From Psychrobacter sp. 1044 (GTDB taxonomy: Bacteria > Pseudomonadota > Gammaproteobacteria > Pseudomonadales > Moraxellaceae), in assembly GCF_904846525.1 (NCBI RefSeq), contig NZ_CAJHAZ010000008.1, positions 109,159 to 173,158 of the forward strand: 64,000 bases of DNA, written 5' to 3'. The notes beneath the pieces are model-generated. The model saw nothing but the letters and a program-made list of their open reading frames with translations, was not told the DNA's origin and ran no database searches. Shown here one piece after another: positions 27,676 through 38,083 of this stretch. Each line of letters starts with the position of its first letter. Within the stretch, counting starts at the first letter, position 1. Both the position numbers and the translations under genes were made by a program.

Positions 27676-29334
27676 ATGACCAATACCCAGCAACAATCAG
27701 CATTTATCGATGATAATCAGGCTCAACTCAATAGTAAGCAGGATGGCGATCAAAATAAAAAAGTGCCGCATGTCTTAATGATATTAGATGGTTTTGGGCA
27801 TCGTGAAGACGATAAGGATAATGCGATTGCTGCCGCCAATATGCCAAATTTGGATAGGATTTATCAGCAATATCCGCATGGATTGATATCTGCTTCTGGA
27901 GAAGACGTTGGTTTGCCAGATGGGCAGTTTGGCAATTCAGAAGTTGGGCACATGAACTTAGGTGCGGGTCGCGTTCTGTATCAAGATTCGACTCGTATCT
28001 CAAGTGAAGTGGCCAATCGTGAGTTTTATAAAAACGAAGCTTTAGTCAAGGCGGTTAAAGCCGCGAACGAGTTGGGTGGTAACGTCCATATCATGGGTTT
28101 GCTGTCAGATGGTGGTGTACATTCGCATCAAGATCACATCGAAGCAATGTGCCACTCGGCGTTAGTGCACGGCGCCAAAAATGTCTTTGTACATTGCTTC
28201 TTGGATGGACGCGACACCCCACCTAAATCGGCGGATAAGTATATTAATCGTCTGCGGGACCATATCAATAAGCTTAATGCTCATTATGAAGGCGGCCGCG
28301 TACAGATTGCCAGTATCATTGGGCGCTATTATGCAATGGATCGTGACAATCGCTGGGATCGCGTCCAAAAAGCCTATGAGCTTATCACTGAAGGTAAAGC
28401 CGATCGTCTGTCTACGCGTGCAGATGGCGCAGTACAAGCTGCTTATAAGGCACGCGAAACCGATGAGTTTATCAATCCAACGGTAGTGATTGGCCGTGAT
28501 GAAGTGCCATATACCGTTGATGACAATGACGCGCTTATCTTTATGAATTTCCGTGCTGACCGTGCCCGTGAGTTGGCGCAAGCTTTTGTCTTGCCAGATC
28601 ATGAGTTTTCAGGGTTTGCCCGCAATAAGCAGCCAAAACTTGCGGCATTTGTGATGCTGACCAAATATTCTGATGTTTTAGCAGACAATCCAAAAACTAG
28701 CGTTGCTTATTATCCTACGTCGTTGACCAATACGCTTGGCGAGTATTTGCAAGACAATGGTAAAACTCAGCTGCGTATCGCTGAAACTGAAAAATACGCA
28801 CATGTGACGTTTTTCTTTAGCGGTGGTCGTGAAGAAGAGTATGAGGGTGAAACACGTATTCTCGTACCCTCTCCAGATGTGGCGACTTATGATCTGAAAC
28901 CAGAGATGAGTGCGCCTGAAGTGACCGATAAATTAGTGGCTGCCATTGAATCAGGCAAATATGACGTGTTAATTGTCAACTATGCCAATGGTGATATGGT
29001 AGGTCATACAGGGATTTTTGATGCGGCTGTAAAAGCAGTAGAGGCACTAGATGTTTGTGTTGGCCGTATTGAGTCAGCAGTACGCGCTGCTGGCGGTGAT
29101 ATGCTTATCACAGCAGATCATGGCAACTGTGAGCAGATGCAAGATTACGAAAGCGGTCAAGTACATACTCAACATACCACTGAACATGTGCCACTCATTT
29201 ATGTGGGTGAGAAAAACTTACAAGTACGTAGTCGTGGTAAGTTGAGCGATGTCGCACCAACTATTTTGGCGCTGATGGATATTGAGCAGCCTACTGAAAT
29301 GACGGGTGAAAGCTTACTGGTTCCAGCGTTGTAA
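27676..29334 (+). CDS. gpmI: 2,3-bisphosphoglycerate-independent phosphoglycerate mutase
   Basis: Manganese-dependent glycolytic enzyme converting 3-phosphoglycerate to 2-phosphoglycerate. The metal-binding LDGFG is at about 37-41, the phospho-acceptor Ser is S88 in GNSEVGH, and the C-terminal alkaline-phosphatase-like metal site appears as [10 protein letters not shown]. The 552-residue length includes about 30 polar N-terminal residues before the core. GAGG is 8-10 bases before the start. ctpA lies 340 bases downstream; in pseudomonads an EnvC-like gene sits between them and is absent here. Confidence 0.97.
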   Translation: MTNTQQQSAFIDDNQAQLNSKQDGDQNKKVPHVLMILDGFGHREDDKDNAIAAANMPNLDRIYQQYPHGLISASGEDVGLPDGQFGNSEVGHMNLGAGRVLYQDSTRISSEVANREFYKNEALVKAVKAANELGGNVHIMGLLSDGGVHSHQDHIEAMCHSALVHGAKNVFVHCFLDGRDTPPKSADKYINRLRDHINKLNAHYEGGRVQIASIIGRYYAMDRDNRWDRVQKAYELITEGKADRLSTRADGAVQAAYKARETDEFINPTVVIGRDEVPYTVDDNDALIFMNFRADRARELAQAFVLPDHEFSGFARNKQPKLAAFVMLTKYSDVLADNPKTSVAYYPTSLTNTLGEYLQDNGKTQLRIAETEKYAHVTFFFSGGREEEYEGETRILVPSPDVATYDLKPEMSAPEVTDKLVAAIESGKYDVLIVNYANGDMVGHTGIFDAAVKAVEALDVCVGRIESAVRAAGGDMLITADHGNCEQMQDYESGQVHTQHTTEHVPLIYVGEKNLQVRSRGKLSDVAPTILALMDIEQPTEMTGESLLVPAL

Positions 29335-29393
29335 GTTGGGCATTTAATACTATTAAATTGACAACTTACTAGCGTTGTTAGAACTAATAGAAA

Positions 29394-29426
29394 GAGGAGA
29401 GATATTTATTGTCTCTCCTTTTTTTG
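29394..29426 (+). terminator. Terminator after gpmI
   Basis: GGAGAGA and TCTCTCC arms around a 9-base loop, followed by TTTTTTT. Confidence 0.85.
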
Positions 29427-29672
29427 ATCTGTTTTTTAAGAGATATTTATCTTTAAATGTTTGGATAGTGAGAAAAATAAGGACAAGCATGATATTTAGT
29501 CTGCTAAACAAACTTGACACCGCTACTCATCATTTGATGAACTCATATGAGTTGTCGTGAATGTTACTTGCAATACTCTCCTAGTCTTAGACTGGCTCTT
29601 GATGCTATCTTATGAGATAAATATTCATCCATATATCTATAAAAATAATTCTATTATTAAACGAGTTCTCTT

Positions 29673-31175
29673 ATGCGTTCTATTTATTTTATGCGCTTAC
29701 CAGTGACGAAGCGATTGGGCAAACAAGCAATGAAGGTATTCACTGCGCCGACTATTTTTAAACCTGCATTGATGATAGGTCTGATTGGGCTCAGCACTGC
29801 CAGTATGTACGCACAAGCAGCGAAGTCACCAGCTAATGCGACTATCAATAATCCCACCGCCAGTCTACAACTGATTAGCTTAAATACCGATGAGATAGCC
29901 ACAGAAGATGACACTAATAATTTATCAGATGTCGCTGATATGCTTGAGTCGGCCGACCAAGTTGACGACTCGATAGACAGTGTCGCAGATGAGAGTGCCT
30001 TGACCGATGACACGAACGAGATTGATGTCAGTATTCCACCTGAGGTTGCGCAAGTATCATTGAATGCCATTTCTCCAGAAACGCTCAAGACGTTTGTTGC
30101 GGTAGTGGATTTGGTGCGCCGTGAATATGTAGATGCGGTCAACGATGAAGAGCTGTTCAATAATGCGTTGAGTGGTATGTTGACTAAGCTAGATAGTCAT
30201 GCTGAATTTTTAGATGCTGAGGCTTATGAAAACCTACGTGCCTTTACCGAAGGTGATGTGGGTGACGTCGGTATTAAAGTCAATTATCAGCCTACAGATG
30301 GCTACTGGGTGATTACAGAGGTTATTGATGCATCGCCTGCAGATAAAAAGGGCATTGCGGTTGGCGATTATTTACATCAAGTCGGTGATTTCAAACTTGA
30401 TGAAGATAAAGAAAGTAACGATATCGAGCAGCTTTTGACAGGGATTGCGGGTACGCAAGTAGATGTTGTCACCTCAAAAGCTGGTCGCCGCAAACATACC
30501 ACGACCTTGCAGCGTAATAACAGCCACCCTCAAACGGTCGAGGCAAGTCTCATTGACGGTATCGCTGTTATCAAGTTACCTGCCTTTCAAAATAATAGCC
30601 GTGAAAAACTATTGGAAGGCTTGATAGATCTAGATGCACCTATTACAGGTATCTTGCTAGATATGCGTGATAATCCAGGCGGGGTGCTAACGTCGGCGGT
30701 GAGTGTGGCCAGTTTGTTTATGAGCGACACTAATGTGGTACAAGTAAAGGGTCGTCAAAGTGATACGCGTACGCTATCCACTCAAGGTCTGGCGATACTT
30801 GAATCATTGCCAGTGGTGGTGTTGCAAAATCGCTATTCTGCGTCAGCGGCAGAGGTGCTTGCTAGCAGCTTACAAGCACAAAAACGTGCCACAATCGTTG
30901 GTGAAGTCAGCTATGGTAAAGGGTCTGTACAGTCGGTCATCCCACTGAATGATGAGCAGGCTGTTAAACTCACCGTTGCTAACTATATGACAGCGTCAGG
31001 CAATAAGATCGATGGAATCGGGGTAGAGCCTGATATGACCTTGTCAGGAAGTGAAAGTACATGGGAGCAGCAAGCGCTTGCTTTACTAAAAACAAAAGCA
31101 CTTGATTCGGGCATTCGTTTTGTCCGAAAACCTACCAAAGTCGATCAAGCAGTGGCAGGCAATAGGGTTCAGTAA
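29673..31175 (+). CDS. ctpA: Carboxy-terminal processing peptidase (S41 family)
   Basis: Periplasmic Ser-Lys protease that trims envelope proteins. A signal peptide (about residues 1-49), an acidic low-complexity segment (50-125), then an S41 N-domain, a PDZ domain (about 195-265) and the catalytic domain: Ser near residue 390 in YSASAAEVLASS and Lys near 415 in SYGKGSVQ. Length (500) is above pseudomonad CtpA because of the acidic stretch. The upstream ribosome site is weak, so an internal start at Met20 cannot be excluded. Confidence 0.92.
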   Translation: MRSIYFMRLPVTKRLGKQAMKVFTAPTIFKPALMIGLIGLSTASMYAQAAKSPANATINNPTASLQLISLNTDEIATEDDTNNLSDVADMLESADQVDDSIDSVADESALTDDTNEIDVSIPPEVAQVSLNAISPETLKTFVAVVDLVRREYVDAVNDEELFNNALSGMLTKLDSHAEFLDAEAYENLRAFTEGDVGDVGIKVNYQPTDGYWVITEVIDASPADKKGIAVGDYLHQVGDFKLDEDKESNDIEQLLTGIAGTQVDVVTSKAGRRKHTTTLQRNNSHPQTVEASLIDGIAVIKLPAFQNNSREKLLEGLIDLDAPITGILLDMRDNPGGVLTSAVSVASLFMSDTNVVQVKGRQSDTRTLSTQGLAILESLPVVVLQNRYSASAAEVLASSLQAQKRATIVGEVSYGKGSVQSVIPLNDEQAVKLTVANYMTASGNKIDGIGVEPDMTLSGSESTWEQQALALLKTKALDSGIRFVRKPTKVDQAVAGNRVQ

Positions 31176-31253
31176 GGCTCACTTAAAGACAGGCTATCGC
31201 GATATATCAACGTTAAAATATCATCATTTATCGTTATTCAAAAATGGCGAATG

Positions 31254-32966
31254 CTATGGCTCGAATTGATCCTCAGCTATCTCTAGTTTTTTCATGCGAT
31301 AGCGTAAAGAGCGAAAAGTGGTGCCTAGTAGTTCAGCTGCTTGCGTTTTATTCCAAGCAGTTTTTTTTAGCGCGGTAATAATCAACTGTTTTTCTTGTTC
31401 TTGTAGGTAGTGTTCCAACCCTTGAGAGGGTAACTGACCATCCTTTAATTTGCTTAGAATTGCTTTTTCATCACTTTCTTGCAGAATAGATCGATTAGTG
31501 ACAGATTCTTCGTGATTGTGACGGGCTGTATGGTTTGAGCTTTCAGCATGATTACTTGCCGAGCGTTGTATCATAGAAGGGTAGTGCTGAGCATTAGTAC
31601 GATAAGGGTGCAAATTGGTCGTCACTTGCTTGGCTTGTGGCGCTATGGTCTCATCCATGGATTGAATGATTTTTTCTCTACTTTCTATCGATTGAGCGAC
31701 CATTTGATTGTTTATTTGACGTTCAGAATGTTGAGTTTTATCAATAACTGCTGGCTCACTCTGATCTTGAGAGGCTGCACGGTGATGAGTCATATCAATA
31801 TCAGGCAAACCCAAATGGCTGATGTCAATGTACGGCGTCTCTGCTAGGGTGACGGCACGTTCAAGGACGTTACGTAGTTCACGGACATTGCCCGCAAAGT
31901 TATGATCTTGCAAACGCTCACAAGCCTCGATGGTAAGTGTTGGAGGGTTCTCTAACTGCCATTCATCAGCAATTAATGCTAAAAAGTGCTTTGCTAATAC
32001 AGGAATGTCATCACGACGCGCATTGAGCGTTGGCAGTTTTAATTCAATCACATTGATACGGTAGTATAAATCTTGTCGAAATGCCCCATCCTGTACCAGT
32101 TGGTTTAAATTTTTGTGGGTGGCGGACAAGATACGAATATCTACAGGAACCTCTTTGGTATCACCAATGGCTCTCACCGTTTTCTCTTGAATGGCACGCA
32201 GTAGTTTTACCTGCATGGCCAAAGGCAAGTCTGCTACCTCGTCTAAAAATAACGTGCCGCCATTGGCCTGTTGAAACAGCCCTTGCTTGTCAGCGACAGC
32301 CCCTGTAAAACTACCTTTTTTATGACCAAAAAACTCTGATTCCATTAGCTCTGATGGTATTGCGCCACAGTTTACTGGCACAAAGCTACCATCACGGCGT
32401 GGGCTTAAATCATGAATCAATCGGGCAACCACTTCTTTACCAGTACCCGAAGCACCTGACAAAAATACAGGTGCTTGTGAGCGTGCCAATTTTAAAATAG
32501 TATTTTTCAGCGGATGCATCACCGCAGAATCACCAATGAGTCTACTGTCTAACAGTTTTTGTTCAGGTGAGCATTCAGCTGTGGTTTTTGCTTCATTATC
32601 TTGATGAATAACTTTTAAAGCATTTTCCACCAGTTGACGTAGGCGCGGTAACTCAAGAGGTTTATTCACAAAGTCGAAAGCACCAAGCTTCAATGCCTCA
32701 ATGGCGAGATCCATACTGCCATGAGCAGTAATAACGGCAATGGGGGTACTAGAGCTATTGCTGATTTCTTTTACTAACTCTAGTCCTGACCCATCAGGCA
32801 GCTTTAAATCGGTCAGGCAAAAATCGTAATCATTGTCTTGCCAGTATGATCTTGCTTGCGACAGAGTATATGCTACATCACTTTTAATGCCCATTTTGGT
32901 CAAAGTAATTTGCATCAATCGGCACAGATCCACTTCGTCATCAACGACTAGCGCGGTTGTTGTCAT
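31254..32966 (-). CDS. pilR: Sigma-54 response regulator PilR
   Basis: Two-component activator of pilin transcription with RpoN. Receiver domain with phospho-acceptor D53 and K102 (residues 1-120), AAA+ domain (about 142-375) with Walker A GASGTGKE at 171-178 and the sigma-54 contact loop GSFTGA at 218-223, then a Fis-type HTH at about 535-560 (KTQAAELLGTTFRSLRYRMKKL). Between AAA+ and HTH lies an unusual linker of about 120 residues (390-510), rich in His, Ser, Gln and Asn. Encoded 100 bases after pilS. Confidence 0.93.
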   Translation of the reverse strand: MTTTALVVDDEVDLCRLMQITLTKMGIKSDVAYTLSQARSYWQDNDYDFCLTDLKLPDGSGLELVKEISNSSSTPIAVITAHGSMDLAIEALKLGAFDFVNKPLELPRLRQLVENALKVIHQDNEAKTTAECSPEQKLLDSRLIGDSAVMHPLKNTILKLARSQAPVFLSGASGTGKEVVARLIHDLSPRRDGSFVPVNCGAIPSELMESEFFGHKKGSFTGAVADKQGLFQQANGGTLFLDEVADLPLAMQVKLLRAIQEKTVRAIGDTKEVPVDIRILSATHKNLNQLVQDGAFRQDLYYRINVIELKLPTLNARRDDIPVLAKHFLALIADEWQLENPPTLTIEACERLQDHNFAGNVRELRNVLERAVTLAETPYIDISHLGLPDIDMTHHRAASQDQSEPAVIDKTQHSERQINNQMVAQSIESREKIIQSMDETIAPQAKQVTTNLHPYRTNAQHYPSMIQRSASNHAESSNHTARHNHEESVTNRSILQESDEKAILSKLKDGQLPSQGLEHYLQEQEKQLIITALKKTAWNKTQAAELLGTTFRSLRYRMKKLEIAEDQFEP

Positions 32967-33066
32967 ACATCATCTCATCGTATTCAATAGCTATAAAATG
33001 GTAAAAACCAAGAGGCCTTAATGGCAAAGTATTCTATGTAATGTTAATACTTGGTAACGTTAATAT

Positions 33067-34860
33067 TTATAAAATAGTGGTATTAACATTATGTTCAGTT
33101 TTATTTACATAAGTATCAGCGCCAATAGCAGGTGCTATCAAGCGAAAACAGGTTTTTTCATGTTCAGGAATATAAAGCAAACGAGTTTGGTTGGCCTCAC
33201 AAAAAGCTTGTGATAGATACAGTCCCAAGCCTGTCCCTGCTTGGTCTGTCGTAAAAAATGGATTGAACAAATGTTCTAAGTCTTTGGTACTAACCCCACG
33301 ACCAGCATCCAAGATATCAATTATAACATCGTTATCCGCACAATAAATCTCGATTTCCACATAGGCATGAGGGTGGGCGTAGCTACTGTAGCGCAAGCCA
33401 TTGTTAATTAAATTGATTAAGACTTGCTCTAGTTGATGCGTGTCGAATGATATGGTCGGTTGTGTTTTTACGTGTAGAAAAACATCGTGTCCTTGAAAGT
33501 AGTTCTCTAAAAATGTTGGCATCCAGTCTGCCAGTATAATCGCTTGCTGGTTTGCGGTTTGCTGGCGAGACAATTTTAGTACATCTTCGATAATGCGATT
33601 CACGCGTTTTGTTTGTGAAAATATCATTTGATAAAGCTCATGATTCGCTGCCATATCATCATTTGAGATGGTCGCCGTTATCGTATTATCTGCCGTATCG
33701 ACTTCTAGATTGGCTTCTATAACATCTTCCATTAATAATTGGCTGGCTTGTGATATCGCTGCCAAAGGATTCCTTATTTCATGGGCGATGCTCGCCGTCA
33801 ATTGCCCTAAAGAAGCCAGTTTCAATTGTTGGGCGCTGGCTTGCTCGCGGCGTAAATCCTCTAACATTATCAATTTACTGGCATCTTTCAATGGAATGAT
33901 TTGTACGCGCAGTTTACCGAATATGGAAGCGTTTGCGACTGCAGGCAAATCATAAATAAAGGTGCGTGATTGGCCTGCCGCTACTGACAAACAGGCTTTA
34001 AATAGCTGCGTGTGTTGTTGACCAAGCTGCTGCTGAAAGTTAGATAAGAGTGCACTGCGAGTATTGTTCCGAGTATCTTTTGTATCAATAGAAGTGTTGT
34101 GCAATGATGCGGAAGGGGTGGGCGAAAGGCTAAGTAATTGGTGAGCGGCAAGGTTTGCTAAAACGATATGCTGTTTATCGATGACGATGACACCATTAAC
34201 CATTTGCGTGATGACTTCTTGGTTGATGACGTTTAATCGTTCAACTTCTTTAGCGTGACTCGCTGCTACTTTCTCAAGTTGTACCAAACGCTGTGAGATG
34301 GACCAGCTCAAACCACCAACCGCCAAAAAGCTGGCTGACATGAGCAATGCGTCCCCTAAATTTGCTAAGCTCATGCTATTAGCAATGGCATAAAAGAATT
34401 GCTGATAAATGACAAAAATAATAGCGAGTAGGGTAATAATTAAGGCTTGTGAGCCGTGTAGCAACATAAAACTCGCTGCGACCACCACCATATATAGCAT
34501 GGTCAACTGTAAGTCAGGCGCACCCGCTGTATATAGCAATAAGCTTAATATAATGACGTCTAATACTAAACCAAAGGCTAACTGTCGCCGCATTTGCTGA
34601 TTAACGACATAAAACAAGCCAAGTAAAATAAGGCTAAGCAGGAAATAAAAGCTAAGCGTTGTTTGTTGTAAAAAGCTTGGTAGAGAGAGGCTGTTGTCAG
34701 AGTGAGCGGTGATATACACCATCAGTAGAGAAAACAGACTAACAGCAAAGCGGTAACTGCTATAAATAAGCCCCAACCTGCGCAATTGAGGTAGAGATAG
34801 CGTGTCATCACGATGCAAATAGTGAGTAACAGCAGAGACGATATTAGTAGCAGGCTTCAT
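33067..34860 (-). CDS. pilS: Sensor histidine kinase PilS
   Basis: Membrane kinase that phosphorylates PilR. Six hydrophobic segments (about residues 30-190), a PAS-like region (about 205-320), the HisKA phospho-acceptor in ASIAHEIRNPLAAIS near residue 361, and a HATPase_c domain with INNGLRYS and GTGLGLYLSQ. The extended PAS region contains a Ser/Thr/Asn-rich insert. Gene order pilS-pilR is the conserved one; pilA itself is not in this window. Confidence 0.93.
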   Translation of the reverse strand: MKPATNIVSAVTHYLHRDDTLSLPQLRRLGLIYSSYRFAVSLFSLLMVYITAHSDNSLSLPSFLQQTTLSFYFLLSLILLGLFYVVNQQMRRQLAFGLVLDVIILSLLLYTAGAPDLQLTMLYMVVVAASFMLLHGSQALIITLLAIIFVIYQQFFYAIANSMSLANLGDALLMSASFLAVGGLSWSISQRLVQLEKVAASHAKEVERLNVINQEVITQMVNGVIVIDKQHIVLANLAAHQLLSLSPTPSASLHNTSIDTKDTRNNTRSALLSNFQQQLGQQHTQLFKACLSVAAGQSRTFIYDLPAVANASIFGKLRVQIIPLKDASKLIMLEDLRREQASAQQLKLASLGQLTASIAHEIRNPLAAISQASQLLMEDVIEANLEVDTADNTITATISNDDMAANHELYQMIFSQTKRVNRIIEDVLKLSRQQTANQQAIILADWMPTFLENYFQGHDVFLHVKTQPTISFDTHQLEQVLINLINNGLRYSSYAHPHAYVEIEIYCADNDVIIDILDAGRGVSTKDLEHLFNPFFTTDQAGTGLGLYLSQAFCEANQTRLLYIPEHEKTCFRLIAPAIGADTYVNKTEHNVNTTIL

Positions 34861-34890
34861 AGATTGACCGCAATAAGGGAACAGTTGCTG

Positions 34891-35036
34891 GGGCGTGTCC
34901 TCATTTTAAAATAGAGATAAATTACAATCAAGCAAGAAAAATATCGCCATTAATATCGGGATATTTGACGATACTTGATAAAATTTAGCCATTTTCAGAC
35001 CATGTAGATGTCCTCAATTGAATTGAGGACACGCCC
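34891..35036 (+). repeat. MITE-like repeat copy A
   Basis: 146-base copy, starting GGGCGTGTCCTCA and ending with the inverted end, in the gap between pilS and the GacA-like gene. Internally shorter than copies E-G. Orientation is the one I call plus (begins with the ATTTTAAAA end). Confidence 0.85.
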
Positions 35037-35043
35037 TAATGAG

Positions 35044-35679
35044 TTATGGCTGAATTAGACCATGACGAATGGCCAGATGTGTTAACTTCACATCGCTATC
35101 AACCCCAACTTTTTCATAAATACGATAGCGATAAGTGTTGATGGTTTTGACACTCACAAATAGCTGATCAGCGATTTGCTGCGGGCTTTGACAGTTAACG
35201 ACCATCATTGCCACCTGTTTTTCGCGATCACTCAGTAAGTCAAAAGGTGAGTTGGCATTATCTGACAGCAAAACATCAGCCAGTTGCTCAGCGACATCTT
35301 GGCTAAAATAACGACCACCTTGATAGATTTTTTTGACAGCGCGAATCATCTCATCGAGCGGCGTGCCCTTCGTAATATAGCCATTGACCCCCGCTTTGAT
35401 AAGCATAGAAGGGTAAGGCTGCGCTGACATACTGCTGACGGCCAATATTTTGATACCCATATCCAGCTGAATTAAGCGTTTGGTTGCTTCAAGCCCACCA
35501 ATATTAGGCATATTGACATCAAGCAAAACCACATCAGGGCGCAATTGTTTGGCCAATTTGATGGCCATGTCACCGCTGTCCGCTTCGCCGATTACTTCGA
35601 TATCGATACTATCTGACAACATGCGGCTAATACCCATTCTCACCAAATCATGATCATCTACTACCAGTACTTTAATCAT
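35044..35679 (-). CDS. gacA: GacA/UvrY-like response regulator
   Basis: NarL-type regulator of 211 residues: receiver domain with D54 in VVLLDVNMP and K104-type Lys in GYITKGT, then a LuxR HTH (about 145-205, LSDREKQVAMMVVNCQSPQQIADQL cited as positions 144-168). The sequence matches GacA/UvrY closely by block pattern, suggesting control of small RNAs that antagonise CsrA/RsmA. The sensor gacS and uvrC are not adjacent. The stop codon is just 8 bases beyond the end of MITE copy A, so that repeat lies immediately downstream. Confidence 0.88.
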   Translation of the reverse strand: MIKVLVVDDHDLVRMGISRMLSDSIDIEVIGEADSGDMAIKLAKQLRPDVVLLDVNMPNIGGLEATKRLIQLDMGIKILAVSSMSAQPYPSMLIKAGVNGYITKGTPLDEMIRAVKKIYQGGRYFSQDVAEQLADVLLSDNANSPFDLLSDREKQVAMMVVNCQSPQQIADQLFVSVKTINTYRYRIYEKVGVDSDVKLTHLAIRHGLIQP

Positions 35680-36106
35680 AACGATACTCTTTGTTGTTTG
35701 TCAGAATGAAGGCTTTTATTGACGCTAAATGACAAAAAATAAAATCATTAGAGTCGTTTTTTTAGTTTTTGAAAAAAATAAAATATTGCTAATCTTTTAG
35801 ATAGATACCATTGTTTAATATAACAAAAAACGAATAATTACAGTGTTCAAAGTTAAGATATATTGCTGCAATGTGAGTCAATGTTTCTGTAATATAAAGT
35901 GGTTGTAGTAAAATTTGAATTACACCAAAATAAATTATTAAATCAGCTTGATACATTAAACTTAAATGCAAACCATGATACACTAAAAATACAAAAACTC
36001 TATACGAGTACTTATAAACCCATTCATAAACGCTACGTACGTTGTTGCTATTGGTTAGTATGTAACTGATTCTCTAATTAACAACATCGTGACAGCAGGA
36101 GGCATA
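35680..36106. other. 427-base AT-rich intergenic region
   Basis: Lies between the divergently transcribed gacA-like and PBP7-like genes. It is strongly AT-rich with A/T runs (35735-35780) and holds no supported ORF, RNA gene or hairpin. Promoters for both genes are expected here but I cannot pick a pair with confidence. Confidence 0.5.
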
Positions 36107-37195
36107 ATGAAGCAACTACCATTAACCAAACAGCAATTAATCGCTGCTATGATTTCGTTGAGTTTGGGCAGTGTTGCACAAGCGGCACTTACTATTAATG
36201 GTAGCGCTGACACTAGCTCTAGTGCTCGCATGAGTTGGGGCGGTGCCGATAGTTTGTCTGAAGCACGCAATATTATGTACAAATCTAAAGGCTCAGCTAT
36301 CAAGAAAGTTGATAGTGGCAATGGTACGACCAGTATCACCAACGCCAATAGCTTCGGTAGTAGTAATAACAGTTACAATAGCAGTAATAGCTACAATACA
36401 ACGTATCGTGGCTCATTTGGTAGCAGTAACATGATACCGATCAGCACTGATTCGCGTAGTGTTGCGGTCATCGATGCTGAAACGGGCGAATCTATTTATG
36501 AAAAAGATGCTGACATTGCACGTCCAATGGCCAGTATCTCTAAAGTGATGACGGCCATGGTCGTATTGGATGCTGGTCTCGATATGCGTGAAGAGCTCAC
36601 ACTCGATCCAGAAGATTTCGTCGGCCCTAAGCGAGCCAGCTCTAACCTTAAATCAGGCGATCGTTTAAATCGTGCTGAGATGTTGCTCATGGCATTGATG
36701 AAATCAGAAAATCCAGCAGCAAAGAGTTTAGCGCGTAATTATCCAGGTGGCTATACTGCCTTTATACGTGCCATGAATCGTAAAGCTCAAGATCTGGGTA
36801 TGACCACGGCGTTCTTTGGTGATCCAACGGGTCTTGATAAGCGCAACGTCGCTTCATCAAATGACTTGGTTAAAATGGTTCGCGCGGCGGGTAACTATGA
36901 CGTAATTCGTCGTTTCTCGACCACCAAGAGCTATGACTTTTATGTTTCTAACTACTCAAGTGGTAACCGTACTTATAAAGCCAATAATACCAGTAGCTTG
37001 GTTCGTGCCGGTGATTATCCAATTGGTATCTCAAAAACAGGTTTCATCAATGAAGCTGGTCGTTGTGTGGTCATGGAAACGCGTGTGAATAACCGCCCAG
37101 CAATTATCGTCATCTTAGGAGCAAACAGCTCAGCCACACGTTGGGGTGATGCCAAAAATATTCTAAACAGTTTAGCGACACGCCGCACGGTATAA
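36107..37195 (+). CDS. pbpG: D-alanyl-D-alanine endopeptidase (PBP7-like, S11)
   Basis: Periplasmic low-mass PBP that cuts peptidoglycan cross-links. Signal peptide ends around residue 27 (SVAQA), then a low-complexity Ser/Asn/Tyr region (about 60-105), then the S11 catalytic domain with SISK at 143-146, SEN at about 199-201, and KTG near 309-311. Start 36107 is supported by GGAGG 4-8 bases upstream; the frame continues to 36089. Whether it acts as endo- or carboxypeptidase is inference from its PBP7 similarity. Terminator follows. Confidence 0.88.
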   Translation: MKQLPLTKQQLIAAMISLSLGSVAQAALTINGSADTSSSARMSWGGADSLSEARNIMYKSKGSAIKKVDSGNGTTSITNANSFGSSNNSYNSSNSYNTTYRGSFGSSNMIPISTDSRSVAVIDAETGESIYEKDADIARPMASISKVMTAMVVLDAGLDMREELTLDPEDFVGPKRASSNLKSGDRLNRAEMLLMALMKSENPAAKSLARNYPGGYTAFIRAMNRKAQDLGMTTAFFGDPTGLDKRNVASSNDLVKMVRAAGNYDVIRRFSTTKSYDFYVSNYSSGNRTYKANNTSSLVRAGDYPIGISKTGFINEAGRCVVMETRVNNRPAIIVILGANSSATRWGDAKNILNSLATRRTV

Positions 37196-37216
37196 CTTTA
37201 CTGTTTTAGCATTTAT

Positions 37217-37249
37217 AAAAAGGCTGTTATTCGATATAACAGCCTTTTT
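37217..37249 (+). terminator. Terminator after PBP7-like gene
   Basis: AGGCTGTTAT and ATAACAGCCT arms with A-run before and TTTTT after. Confidence 0.9.
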
Positions 37250-37265
37250 ATTGTGTTGAATTTAA

Positions 37266-37355
37266 GGTGTGTCTTCAATTTAATCAATGGACTTCTACAA
37301 GGGCTAAAAATTTATCTCATTTTTATCTCCATTTTTAAAATGAGGACACACTCTA
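37266..37355 (-). repeat. MITE-like repeat copy B (deleted)
   Basis: 90-base copy with both degenerate ends (GGTGTGTCTTCA ... TGAGGACACACTC) but lacking about 80 central bases. It ends 11 bases before the thiE-like start codon, so it forms the 5' untranslated region and its edge (CTAGGAAA) supplies the likely ribosome site. Confidence 0.8.
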
Positions 37356-37366
37356 GGAAAAATAAC

Positions 37367-38035
37367 ATGACTCAAATATCGACTGTTATATCAGCGCCAA
37401 AGCTATATTTACTGACCAATGACGATGAGTTTGCGCTGCTGTATCGCAAATTAGAAGCAGCACTAGCAACAGGATTCATTGCGCTGTTACAAATTCGTCG
37501 CAAGCAGATATTGGCGCTACCTGATGGTGAGTCTCGTCTATACGAAGAGGCTAGACAAATAGTTGAGTTGGCGAAAGCGTACAACGTACCAGTCGTCATC
37601 AATGACAATATTAAACTGGCTGCCAAGCTCGGCGTTGGTGTGCATTTGGGTCAACAAGATGGCGAAGTTGCCGATGCTAAGCACGAACTACAACCAAACC
37701 AAGTGATCGGACGCACTTGTCATGGCAAGATAGAACTGGTTGAAGAAGCAAAAAATGAGGGCGTAAGCTATGCCGCTATGGGTGCGATTTTTACCTCAAA
37801 TACAAAACCTAACGCCAATATTATCTCGCGCCAGCAGCTTATAGATGGCTGTCAGCAAAATATAGCGATATGTGTCATCGGTGGCTTGACGGCAGAAAAT
37901 GTCACCGAGCTGGCAGGTTTGCCCATTACTTACGTGGCGGTCGTTGGGGATATTATGGATTTGCCCGTGGATCAAATCGCTGTGCGCTGTCAACAGTGGC
38001 AGCAGGCATTCTCTCAATGGAAAATGCCTACTTGA
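37367..38035 (+). CDS. thiE: Thiamine phosphate synthase-like protein
   Basis: TIM-barrel protein of 222 residues in the ThiE/TenI family, which joins HMP-PP and thiazole-P to thiamine phosphate. Recognisable blocks: VVINDN near 84, GVHLGQQDGE near 100, IGRTCH near 123, YAAMGAIFTSNTK and VIGGL. The first strand reads LLQIRRK where classical ThiE has QLREK, similar to the ThiE domain of MutT-ThiE fusions, so a related but different substrate cannot be excluded. Start 37367 chosen for its AGGA; the longer frame would read through MITE B. Confidence 0.75.
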   Translation: MTQISTVISAPKLYLLTNDDEFALLYRKLEAALATGFIALLQIRRKQILALPDGESRLYEEARQIVELAKAYNVPVVINDNIKLAAKLGVGVHLGQQDGEVADAKHELQPNQVIGRTCHGKIELVEEAKNEGVSYAAMGAIFTSNTKPNANIISRQQLIDGCQQNIAICVIGGLTAENVTELAGLPITYVAVVGDIMDLPVDQIAVRCQQWQQAFSQWKMPT

Positions 38036-38083
38036 TCACTAGAAATTTAATTTAGAATGGCTGTCTTAGAGTAAAATGAGTCG

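Noticed and set aside
29375..29560. 61-codon plus-strand ORF after gpmI
   Set aside because: It starts inside the gpmI terminator hairpin, is composed of AT-rich hydrophobic codons and shows no domain.
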